Origin: Breviolum minutum Mf 1.05b.01
Taxonomy: Eukaryota > Sar > Dinophyceae > Suessiales > Symbiodiniaceae
Length of the DNA stretch: 64,000 nt
Assembly (NCBI GenBank): GCA_000507305.1
Contig: DF239253.1
Coordinates: 130,104 to 194,103, forward strand
Direction of reading: 5' to 3'
A program made the position numbers and the translations under genes. Numbering within the stretch: position 1 is the first letter of the stretch; every line of letters starts with the position of its first letter. Of the stretch, positions 54,864-64,000 are shown piece by piece. The notes below the pieces were generated by a model, which was not told where the DNA came from, made no database searches, and saw nothing but the letters and a program-made list of their open reading frames with translations.

Positions 54864-57321
54864 ATTAAGATGTACTTTGGTACTTTGATATGTTCAATAG
54901 TCAACAGCAGAATGTATGGCCTTAGGCCAATACCTGTATATTAATACGTGCAAAGCCACATTTATTAACATGATCTTATGGTGGTATAGTTCAATACAGT
55001 TATAGTTCATTGTAGGTGATTGTCAACTTATATCCTCAAGATACATAAATATGTACGGTACACACCTGTTGAGGTCTTTGCCAACATCGAGCAACAAGCA
55101 GCATTCCAGTTTCAAGTTATACCAATGTGTACCAATGTGCGAACATTTCTGGCCATGAATTGCATTTATACATCGTAAGGAGTCAGTATATAGCTTACTG
55201 CAGACATGGCAACAGTCAGTCATGTACCTGCTTTCTAGGAGTTTTTGTTGCCTTTCATTGATGTTTCTTGTTGGATTCAGTAGATCACGTTAGCTTTTGC
55301 AACTTGTACTCATGGCTGGTTTTACCAAGCATTCAAGTCCTGTTTCATGTTTTGCAATGTTCAAATCTTGGTTGTTTGGTATAGGATTATACTACCCAAA
55401 TTTCATGGAGACTACAAAAAGCCACTATAAGGATCCCTTTTTACCAATCAGTATATTGAAATATCATAGTGGTTTTGAACGCTGCCATTTGAGAGCAGAC
55501 GACCATGCCTGCACGGTTGAACTTGGTTCAATAGTCTACTCTCCCTCCCTGGAACTAACATAGCCCTTGAAAATCAATAGTCTCAAGATGAATGTCCTTT
55601 TGATGGACTTTTTTCCGCTCCGAAAATCAATGCTTGGAAGACTATACACATGCCTATCCTTTTTTGGCTATCTTGCCTATTTTCAGGGGCTATCTTTGGT
55701 TTTATTGAGTGTCGTGCAGATTGGATCTACCATGATCTACCCCCTACACAGCAACAGTGGCAAATGAAGGTTTAGTTTGGGATTCCCTACTAAAACTTTG
55801 TTGTCTTCCTGGTGGTGACTGGCATCCTGGGTGGGGGTTAGGCCTGAAGTATAGGTCTGTTGTTGATACCTGGAACCCCAAACAACCATTTGTAAATGGT
55901 TGTTTCAATTAGGGGTCTAGATGATTCCAAATCTTTAAACTGGTTGTTTAGGGTTCCAGGTAGTTTTTAGTTAGTTTCATGGAGAGTATATGGCCCTTCT
56001 AACTATATAACGGGGATACCTTGCACAAAAAAATGATCTTGAGAGAGTTCTGACCTCACCATTTTGGTGTGGCGTGTTTTTGTTTCAAGAACTGCTCGTT
56101 TTATGTCGAAATGCACATTGAAATACTAAATGATTCATGTGCAAACTATTACTTTTTTGTTTGGGTGGTGCTTGCGTGTAGTCATAGGACAAAACCTAGA
56201 CACAATCAACCATGTCTTAGAAAGCCCTCTTTTGATGTTCAAGTTGAGTTTTTGTGTCGTTTTGAGGATGCAAATGGGATTTGTTCTTTGCACAAGTCTA
56301 TGAGGGCTCGGTGACACTCAGCCCCTTGGAAACGTTCCCGTATGGGTCGGCCAAAAACGGTTTCATAAGGCCTGATCATAAGGGACCCCGGCTATTTCTG
56401 GCGGGTACGTTAGGGGAGGAGCCCCCGGTTGACTAGCCATAAAAAACAGAGAATGGTTTCATCAGAAGCTGTACATCCAGTTGATGGTTCAGAAATCCGG
56501 CTAACCGCCCGAGCAATGAAGAAAAACATGGTTGTTTAGGAAATGCAGGGGATTTAACTACAAACTTATATGGGGATTATAAGTTATTAAACAACCAGTA
56601 CAGTGGAATGTCGTAGATTTTGTGTAAGAAGCATTGAAACAAAACGACCGGTTTTTCCAAATGGGTTTGGCTTTCCGAAACCTGGACACTTTTACACTTT
56701 TACAAGGCTTTGATGGTTGGCTATAGTAGCATCCATGTAAGTATGGTATATTTACCTGCATGAATGGTTGAATTTTATGGTACATTAGCAGGTGATATTG
56801 TATATATATATATACACAATCGTCCCATGGATCCGTTATGGGTAATGAAGCGTGTGTTTTTGTAGAGGCGCATCCATTTTGGACGACATGGAAGCAGAAC
56901 TGTCAAATTGTGACTGTTTTCCAGCATCCATTTCTGAGGGGGGCAGTTAGGAGGGCCATGATGAGATATGATTCGAACATATAAAGGAAATATACATCTC
57001 CCGCGCAAATGTTTCACATCAATATTTGCCTAGAAATCACGCGTTTTTCGGATAGGCCCAAAACATTCTGAAGGGCGTTGTACAGGCTGTTGGGGCACTG
57101 TTCAACACATTATAGCCCTGTTTGCCAGGTTCCATTTTTTTGTTAAATGCCGCCTCAGTGTACCATCTACTGTTGTCACAAATGTATGTTCAAAAAGGAG
57201 TTGTAGGTGCAATATGTTTTTTTTCCGATTAAGAATCAAGGGTTGAATAACATTGAATAAGGTACCCTTTCCCACATGAGATGTTGTTTCTTTTTGTTGT
57301 CGCCTGTTCTTTCTGGAAAAG
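54864..57321. other. No convincing gene
   Basis: This region follows the lipase stop. It holds a family C-like tract (about 55545-55710), a family I element (55867-55963), K-like remnants (about 56340-56445), a D/I-like element (about 56479-56598), a family G element (about 56733-56840) and a short AT run. The open frame at 56069-56314 has no recognisable motif or good splice borders. Confidence 0.5.
55867..55963. mobile_element. Family I MITE-like element
   Basis: tacctggaaccccaaacaac / gttgtttagggttccaggta, an inverted repeat of about 20 bases. Confidence 0.88.
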
Positions 57322-57390
57322 TCGCGCCCATTTCTACGGCAATTCACGGGTTACCTCACCGCCACGAGTCGAGCTATGAAATCCATTGAG
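57322..57390 (+). CDS. Exon of unknown gene (possible S4-S5-like linker)
   Basis: It follows a long pyrimidine tract (ttctttctggaaaag) and ends GAG|gcactg (GC donor), 23 codons. It reads SRPFLRQFTGYLTATSRAMK and then SIE. With the next exon it gives a basic amphipathic stretch followed by a hydrophobic one, which recalls the S4-S5 linker of cation channels, but no signature motif is present. Confidence 0.5.
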
Positions 57391-57492
57391 GCACTGAGGA
57401 TGGCTATTTCTGGAAGTGCTTGAATGCATTGGAGAAACTTGGACCAAGCCTTAAAAATATGTTCAACCAACGCGCCCCTCCCCTCAACGCAG

Positions 57493-57534
57493 GCCATTAC
57501 GAGGGCAATGTACATATTGATATGTTTTGTTCAT
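57493..57534 (+). CDS. Possible exon, hydrophobic, ends at a family C element
   Basis: It is bounded by cgcag|G and CAT|gtaccc, phase 0. It reads AITRAMYILICFVH. The donor GT is also the first base pair of a family C element (57535-57615), as at 36563. A second frame is open, so the peptide is uncertain. Confidence 0.4.
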
Positions 57535-57615
57535 GTACCCCCCTGAAATTTAGCATAGATACTCCAAAACGGCCATATTACCCATCATGTTTAGTATCTA
57601 TCTTGGGGGTGTGTA
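57535..57615. mobile_element. Family C element starting at a splice donor
   Basis: gtacccccctgaaatttagc ... gtttagtatctatcttgggg. The GT at its tip is the donor of the exon ending at 57534. Confidence 0.78.
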
Positions 57616-58448
57616 TTTGATAAGGCAGGTCGGTTCCTATATTTATACCAAGGATGCTTATTTCTATGCCGATTTCAGTGGGATCCCAAATCCCCAAAAC
57701 ATTTCCAACCACCCGCTTCGAAGGACTCCATCACCAGAAGCTTTCAGTCTCTTGGATGGAAATATTTCGGGAGAGAACCATGTTGACCTTGGAAAACCCC
57801 TAAAACAGGGATCATTATAAATTATCCAGATGCTCCATGTTAGGGAATATTTAACTACATTTCCCCCTTGAATGTGGCCATGTTTCACCTAAGGCAAATA
57901 ATTCATACATGGAGCATTTGGGTTACCTCTTGTTCGGAAATCAAATAATGCAAATGTATGGGCCAAAGCACCACTGGGTTGGGCTAAACTCTGCTTCCTA
58001 TGAATCGGGGTGGTGCTTTTTATACCAATTTTGTTCTCCCCATGTTGGAAATCCTGCGTACTTTCAAATCTTTTGTGAAATGATAAAATCAGCCATTTTG
58101 GAAGGTACCAGGGATCGATTGAGATGTCGGATTTATACAGAAAATCTTTGAATATAGAGGGAGATAGTTAGATCTAGTCTTTTCAAGTCACATCCTATTT
58201 CAAGAATGATTTCCCACCTGAAGAAAGCTGGGCGCAATAATTCCCACCTTTACACACCATGATTTTTTTGCGCTTCCTTTCCCCCATGAGTTGTTCCAGA
58301 CAAAACACTGACACACTTACTGATGCAAGCATAGGTCAAGTTACATTGCTGTTGACATACAAATCATACAAACGTGGTGCTGGTTGAAAAATGGGAATTC
58401 TGAAAGGGCTGTAGATTTTCTTAGGTTGTTGCTTGTCCAAATCGCAAG

Positions 58449-58515
58449 GATATTGGTGGCGCGAGGGCCGCTTGATGGTGTGGCAGAAGATGCCATTGCT
58501 TGTATCTTGCTTGCA
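58449..58515 (+). CDS. Exon of unknown gene, frame unresolved
   Basis: It is bounded by cgcaag|G and TGCA|gttaca. One frame reads ILVARGPLDGVAEDAIACIL; another reads YWWREGRLMVWQKMPLLVSC. Both look coding. A family F element (58531-58682) starts 16 bases into the following intron. Confidence 0.45.
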
Positions 58516-58530
58516 GTTACAAATGCATAC

Positions 58531-58682
58531 ATATGTGCCAGGGTCTAAACTCCCATTGTTTGCCTGTGATAGGGGATGGTCATCAACCCAGTAGTAGGGG
58601 TTTATATACCCAATTGACTGATTCCCTATTAAAGGTGGGATGACCATTCCCAATACAACGACTTTTGACCCTGGCACATATA
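58531..58682. mobile_element. Family F MITE-like element, intact
   Basis: atatgtgccagggtctaaac ... ttttgaccctggcacata, with inner inverted pairs ggggatggtcat / atgaccattccc. It starts 16 bases after the exon at 58449-58515. Confidence 0.9.
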
Positions 58683-59651
58683 GTATATAATATATACTCC
58701 CGAAAAACCCAACAATGCATCCTGCCCAGGTCATAGTTTTGGAACAATGATTTTCCTTTCAACTTTCAACTATGTATAAGTTATTTTGGTGTCCTAATGT
58801 CAGCTGGTTGGTTGCTTAATGTTAAGAATAGTGAAAATATTTGGCTGAGATCATCTCCAAAAATAACACTAGCAACAAATGAGGACTTTTGGACCGGAGG
58901 GTTTTGCGACTAAGGTCTAATGATGTGCAATACCCAAGCACTCAATGTATGGTGTATTTGCCTAAGTTTACTCCCTAAACTATCCAAATGTAGGTAAATA
59001 GAGTAAACAGAGTAAATATAGATCTTACACGCTTATTAAATTTGGGGGATTTTCGACAAAGGTCCAACGATGTGTAATAGAGAAGCAGAGAGTACTAGGT
59101 GTTAGTCAAGAACAAGCGGGGCAATCAAAACATTTGGCTTTGCAAAGTGATTTCCCCAAACCTTCCACAAATCCATTTTTTGCTGGCCAAGATGCTTATC
59201 CCACAAGTTATCCAATGAAACATGTTTACCTATACCTGGACAGATGATCCAATTCTAAGAATACTGCTCAATTGGGTTGGTTCAACCACCACTTACACAA
59301 TATGCGTTGATCCACTTTCTCATTTTGGAGTGAGACATTTCCATGCAAAACCCAAAAACTCAAAGCATCGAAACTTGCAACAAGTGTTCACCACCCGGGA
59401 ATCAAAAAGCCAAAACACACAACTTTCTCCCAGTATATTTTGGTGGAAATTTAAGGGTGCTCCCTTATTTGATGTCTTTTTTCCTGTCAGGGGTTTCCGT
59501 GGCACCAGTGGTTGGGTACCTTGAAAAAAATCCCATGATGCACCTTTGCATGGTCAGAGATTTTTTTTGTTTCTGCTTTTCCACCTTTTTTTTTCCGTCA
59601 CGGTTGGACAAAAGCTTCACTGAAACAACGACAATGTTTTTGTTTTTTAAG

Positions 59652-59735
59652 GAGAAACGGCTCAGAGCAGAACAAGCCTTATTTCGCTTGGAGCACGAGT
59701 TGGAAGAAGAACGTTTACCGCAAGCTTGCCAGGCG
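59652..59735 (+). CDS. Charged exon of unknown gene, frame unresolved
   Basis: It is bounded by tttaag|G and a GC donor near CCAG|gcggtt. One frame is a perfect acidic/basic coiled coil (EKRLRAEQALFRLEHELEEE). A second frame (NGSEQNKPYFAWSTSWKKN) also looks natural. A 13-base tandem duplication (gcggttgcgccg) and a family C element follow. Confidence 0.45.
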
Positions 59736-59936
59736 GTTGCGCCGGCGGTTGCGCCCTTGCGCTCCCTGAAATCATGGTGGGAAGATGAAATCTCTTTTGG
59801 GATGGCAATTTTTCAGGGATATCTTAGTTTCGGGGAGTGTAAACATTACACCTGGCCCCACAAGTTTGAACTATCCTTTCTGGGGCCCTCTAAAATTTGA
59901 GAGGCAAACTGTGAACTCCTGGGGTGTAATATATCC

Positions 59937-60059
59937 ACTTGGATGTCCCAGGAAGTTAGTAAAAGGTTAGTAAATGGGTTATAACCTACTTATAAATGGT
60001 GTATATTGGGTTACAACCCACTTGCTAACCTTTTCCTAACTTCCTGGCACATCCAAGTA
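59937..60059. mobile_element. Family H MITE-like element
   Basis: acttggatgtcccaggaagt / acttcctggcacatccaagt with inner pairs around gggttataacc. A half copy lies at about 24279-24370. Confidence 0.88.
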
Positions 60060-60302
60060 TATATCAACCTTTTTAACTTCTTTATTTTGTTGTCACTACC
60101 GAGGGTTGGGAACAAACACTAATGGCTAATCAACATTAGTCATTTTTCAACCTATCCCCCCCTATCATACCCAATCCCCTAGAAATAAGGATTTACGATT
60201 TTACTAACCATTGGTTTCTGGTTTCCCTTAACCTGGCCGGCTTTGTTTAAACCCTTGTTTCTGGGATGGACGGAGAAAATCTGGAAGAACATTTCCTCGC
60301 AG

Positions 60303-60429
60303 GTGGGCCGTGCGCTATCCCTTCGCCGACGTTCCAGCTGTTTGCATCATAGCATTTCCAGCCCCTCCTGATGGAAAGCTAATTTTTTCCAATGCAGGCT
60401 GCCAGCAAGTGGTCGGTCACTTTAGGAAG
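60303..60429 (+). CDS. Exon with PAS-like segment
   Basis: It is bounded by tcgcag|G and AAG|gtttgc, 42 codons. It reads WAVRYPFADVPAVCIIAFPA then PPDGKLIFSNAGCQQVVGHF. The D-G-K-x-I-F-S-N-A-x-x-x-x-V-x-G order is the usual start of a PAS sensor domain, but one exon cannot prove it. Codon use is clearly coding. Confidence 0.6.
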
Positions 60430-61806
60430 GTTTGCTTCGGTAGACAAGTCACGTCATATCACGTCATGTCATATTTAATTGGTGAGTGCAAGGTTGATTG
60501 GTGTATACGATTTCTTCCCGCTTCCGTTGAAACACACCTGACTCAGTGATATGAAGGGGAAGATCAGGATAGATCAAGACGGGTGGCATGTCTCTAATAC
60601 ACCTGAAGCAACCTACCCCCTTCCCAACGTAACCCCCATCCAGAAATATTAGGCATGGGTCAAGTTCACCAGCCAAAAAGCTGACCTGCGGATTTTTTTT
60701 CTCCCAAAGGAATCCAAAAGAACTCGGGGGAAAACTCCACCGGGGTTTCTCGTAGTTTTCGTCCCTTTTGATATAATCGAGGCGGGTTTCATCGAGTCTT
60801 TTTACTCAATATGTTTGTTTTTAGGAAGTGTTAAATCTGAAAAGAGTATTAGTATCAAAAAGTGTGGGAAAACCGGGGAGTGTAAATGGTGATCTCGGCA
60901 TTTTGATCATCACTCCCCGCTTGACTGCTTTAATGACTGGTCAACTCCCGAAAGTCCGTACGCTCCTCAGGAACAAGGATCTAATAGCCGGCTTTAGGAA
61001 GGGAAGCCAATGGTTATAGACATCCTCAATAATAGGCCGGCTATTTCTGTGGGGGTTATGTCAAGGAAGGGATAGGTGGAGTAGCCATTATGCTTGTGGA
61101 CATGCATTCCGAAAAAGGTCTTCTATTTCGGTTCCAAGGGTCACAAATCTTTGTGAAGCATTTTTTTGATTGAACTACTTTCAGCATTTACGCGTGCACA
61201 CTGTTTTAGTTCAATTATTTACATAAACCTAACATCATACACATTATTATATCTAACATGAATATCATGATGTACGACATAATGGATTGAAATAATGAAA
61301 GAATACAACTCCTACATATTATCATCCAGCATGTGACTTGTATCATTTCGGTGGTAAAAAAACTTCAGCCGTCAGCCTGTAGCATTTTTACGGCTTTTCG
61401 CGCGGTGAAACCGTGAAACCTCAAAGAGGGACGGTGGGTGAATCAGGAGACGGGGAGGGGTGTGTAGCAGTAACCAGTTGTACGATCAAAATCGAAGGGG
61501 TGTGGCCCTCATTAGGGGATTATGACCACCATCAAGGCATCTTAAGGCTATATTTCCTGGGAGGGTTGGCACAAGTAAGGGGGTACCATTAACTTTCCAT
61601 TTAAGGTACCCTCCAACTGACATAGCTCCATTTGGCACGTTTGAAGATGATGTTCCTTTTCCGGTTGGGTGGGATAGTTTCACTTACAGCGCAACCCTTA
61701 AGTTTAACAATTTGCTGTGCAAAATAATGGTTTTAAGACCATCCATTCCTTGTGGGATGGCAAATTTTCAGGGGTGAACTGTTAAACTTCCAGGGAGTAG
61801 AATGTT

Positions 61807-61927
61807 TCCAAGTCTCCAGGAAGCTAGTAAATGGTGTGTAAATGGATCATCACCTACTTGTGAATGGGATATATTGGGGTTATAACCCATTTACAAACCA
61901 TTTACTAACTCCCCGGGACATCCAAGT
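61807..61927. mobile_element. Family H MITE-like element
   Basis: tccaagtctccaggaagcta ... ctaactccccgggacatcca; same inner core as the copy at 59937. Confidence 0.82.
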
Positions 61928-62106
61928 AAGGTGTTGATGCTTGCTATTAGGATCAGTCACCAACTTGATGGACCTGATGGATCAACATTCGAAAGGTGAA
62001 CCCCCGTGATTTCGACAAAGCCGGATGATGGCATTTCTTTACAAGGTGGGCCTCCAGTTCCTAATTTACAAGGCCCATTTGTGAAGGTTATAATTCCGTT
62101 AGTAAA

Positions 62107-62204
62107 CTAGGTGGTGGTTTCAAACATTTTTTATTTTCACCCCTATTTGGGGAAGATTCCCATTTTGACTAATATTTTTCAATTGGGTTGAAACCACCAA
62201 CTAG
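62107..62204. mobile_element. Family A MITE-like element
   Basis: A full copy, almost identical in length and core to the one at 12225. Confidence 0.88.
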
Positions 62205-62675
62205 GCAAATCATGAGCTACAGAGCTTCGGAATCTCTAAAAATCACCGCTTAGCCTCCCTGAAACTAACAGGATATCGCACCTGAAAATTGATGCATGAA
62301 AAAACGACGAGCCTTTCCTTCCTTTTGGGCGTTTGGGAAATCAGGGCCTATGTTCAAAACGGGCGATTTCCTTAGTTCATTTGTCATGGAGGGAGCAAAT
62401 TTAGGGTTTATACAGGGCATGTGTTTGTTGAGTATCGTTTAGGTTGGTCCTGAAACTGTGATGTTTTGTTTGGGGAAAACAGATCGATTTGTGTTGATCC
62501 GTAACTAACGTGGTTAACAAACATTTCCCGGGTTTGTGGAAACGACGATGTTTTCCATTCTGCGAGTGAACTTTCAGCTGTCCTAGCTACATCATCAGAT
62601 GATTGTTTTGGTATCACATCAATGGTACAACACAGTGGTTAAAAGTAGATGGCTTGCACCCCAGAAACCTAATCT

Positions 62676-62760
62676 GTGTGGTGGTTTCATTTTTTCTTTT
62701 CCTGGGAGAAATGATCCAATTTGACGAATATTTTTCAAATGGGTTGAAACCACCAACTAG
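62676..62760. mobile_element. Family A MITE-like element
   Basis: TGTGGTGGTTTCATTTTT ... GGGTTGAAACCACCAActag; a slightly shortened core. Confidence 0.82.
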
Positions 62761-62765
62761 TAATA

Positions 62766-62853
62766 TAGATACCAAAAAAATGCCAGCTTGAAACGGAATT
62801 ACCTTTTCCAAACCAACATTTTGGGGTATCCATGTGAGTTTTCAGGAGTGTAG
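62766..62853. mobile_element. Family C element (short)
   Basis: gataccaaaaaaatgccagc ... gtgagttttcaggagtgtag; an inner inverted repeat is present but the 5' tip is decayed. Confidence 0.7.
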
Positions 62854-63060
62854 TGGCCATAATAAAGCAATAGATGGGAGTTGAGCCATCTACGTTTCAG
62901 GTGCAATATTGGGTATATTTGTTCTTCCGGGAAGAAACGCCTGAGGAAGCATATAACCCTCAAACCAAGATGTAATATGATGAACATATTTTGAGAGACT
63001 GATTCTTATACTTTGTGTTCTTGATGTTAAGTTATGTATTAAAAAAACATGCACACTCAG

Positions 63061-63301
63061 AATCATGGTGATGCATTACTCTTCACTGCCCTTTCTGAAA
63101 TCCCCCCAACAATCATTGAACAAATACCAGCAAAAGAAAATAAACAAACATATCACCACCTTCTGCCTCACTTTGTCTTCTGTCAGCCCCACCCAAAAGG
63201 GCCCAACGGTCAGCCTTTGAATGCAACCCGTGGCGAACGTGACGAACAAAAAATTCAAGAGCTGCGGGGGTGCGGGCTCGGTTTCCTCCATTTTGGTTCA
63301 G
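63061..63301 (+). CDS. Exon of unknown gene
   Basis: It is bounded by actcag and TCAG|gtcagg, 80 codons plus one base. It includes NHGDALLFTALSEIPPTII and GPNGQPLNATRGERDEQKIQ. The composition looks coding, but no family is recognised. A family B element begins two bases after the donor. Confidence 0.5.
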
Positions 63302-63302
63302 G

Positions 63303-63397
63303 TCAGGGCCTTATAAATAGGTAACTGGGGTTATTTCACGCCTATAAATGGATTAATACCCTTACTTGCAACCGGTAGGGGGCCCACCTTACCTTGT
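63303..63397. mobile_element. Family B element next to a donor
   Basis: A short copy that starts at the splice donor after 63301 and ends ggggggcccaccttaccttgtag. Confidence 0.75.
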
Positions 63398-63478
63398 AGG
63401 CATCGAAGCATAGTCTCAGCTGATGATTGGGGTGTCCTTTTTTCACCTCCAAAACGCATAGTATTTAGGTTTCATTAA
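63398..63478 (+). repeat. Family N dispersed repeat, copy 2
   Basis: Same order and orientation as the copy at 31799, with small insertions. Confidence 0.8.
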
Positions 63479-63513
63479 ACCATTCTCAGTTTCGGTGATT
63501 GATTTTTTTCGCA

Positions 63514-64000
63514 ATGTATAAAGCAAGGTGTCTTTTGGTTGAAATTGAAGACAAAGGATGGGGAGGAAAAAGTTTCAAAATGGACGTGATCAGGTGTGAC
63601 CTGCTTTTAATGAAATCATCAAAGTCTCAGGAATCACTGACAGTGATTCAAACAAACACACCCCAATTTCCTACCAACCCTCGCAGAACAAAGCAGGTGT
63701 TCTGTCTTAGCAATGCCCTTGTTTCAGACGATGAGATGCGTTTCTACGAATCTCTTTTTTCAACTTCCGCCAGCTGCGGAGCCGTTTTTGCCTCCCTAAA
63801 ATTAGCGAAAAATCATGAAAAATCGCCTCTGAGAGGTTTGGGCCGGTTACATGGGATCCCTAAAACGAACAGCTCGCACCTGAAAATCGGCCGAAACCCA
63901 AAAGGAGATGTCCATTTGTTACAAGTAGTTCCAGGGAGGGTAACCCCAAAAAGGAAAGAATCATCTCCTTGCAACCCACCATCTCCTTCAAGGACGACAT
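63514..64000 (+). CDS. Open frame running off the window end
   Basis: An ATG at 63514 opens a frame of 162 codons still open at the window edge. The part up to about 63785 looks coding (VFCLSNALVSDDEMRFYESL). The part from about 63845 runs through a family C-like element and is probably not exon. Exon borders and function are unknown. Confidence 0.35.
   Translation, partial: MYKARCLLVEIEDKGWGGKSFKMDVIRCDLLLMKSSKSQESLTVIQTNTPQFPTNPRRTKQVFCLSNALVSDDEMRFYESLFSTSASCGAVFASLKLAKNHEKSPLRGLGRLHGIPKTNSSHLKIGRNPKGDVHLLQVVPGRVTPKRKESSPCNPPSPSRTT

Larger units (their letters stand above)
60430..63060. other. Element-rich stretch without a supported exon
   Basis: It holds a K-like element (about 60905-61090), a family H element (61807-61927), family A elements (62107-62204, 62676-62760) and family C elements (about 62255-62400 and 62766-62853). 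AT-rich sequence lies near 61200-61330. I see no exon with good borders. Confidence 0.5.

Overview
The window looks like nuclear DNA of a protist with large, intron-rich genes, most likely a dinoflagellate. No bacterial gene structure, rRNA, tRNA or CRISPR array was seen. Genes are broken into exons of 26 to about 280 bases, separated by introns of about 100 to 2,500 bases. When exons are chained by protein homology, the reading phases close only if GC and GA donors are accepted alongside GT, and many acceptors are followed by G (AG|G). That splice-site mix, the micro-exons and the placement of every supported exon on the + strand are known dinoflagellate traits. The organism call is inference; no species is claimed.

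Layout. (1) About 1966-13758: a potassium channel of the cyclic-nucleotide-gated / voltage-gated type. It runs from pore helix and filter through S6, C-linker and cNMP-binding-like domain to a charged tail. Its 5' part (S1-S5) lies upstream of the window or was not found. (2) 14965-19012: coiled-coil-like exons ending in a stop at 19012, either the tail of the channel or a separate gene. (3) 19013-22804: nothing convincing. (4) 22805-28636: scattered exons of unknown function, ending in a well-supported terminal exon. (5) 28669-54863: a complete-looking SDP1/TGL-type patatin lipase (N-terminal membrane segment, DUF3336, patatin catalytic domain), with about 20 exons over 26 kb and intact catalytic motifs. 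(6) 57322-64000: exons of at least one further gene of unknown function, one with a PAS-like stretch and one possibly a membrane segment.

The space between exons is packed with short (about 70-170 bp) palindromic elements with terminal inverted repeats. I separate at least 13 families (A-L and O) plus one dispersed repeat (N); families A, B and C each have ten or more copies. Several copies end exactly at, or within a few bases of, splice sites: C elements start at the donors after 36562 and 57534, a B element ends at the acceptor of 37060, and F elements flank exons at 12894, 18908 and 58515. The simplest reading is that many introns were made or colonised by MITE-like introner elements. This is the most interesting feature of the window. 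The remainder is microsatellite, AT-rich sequence and a 5-base N gap (2110-2114).
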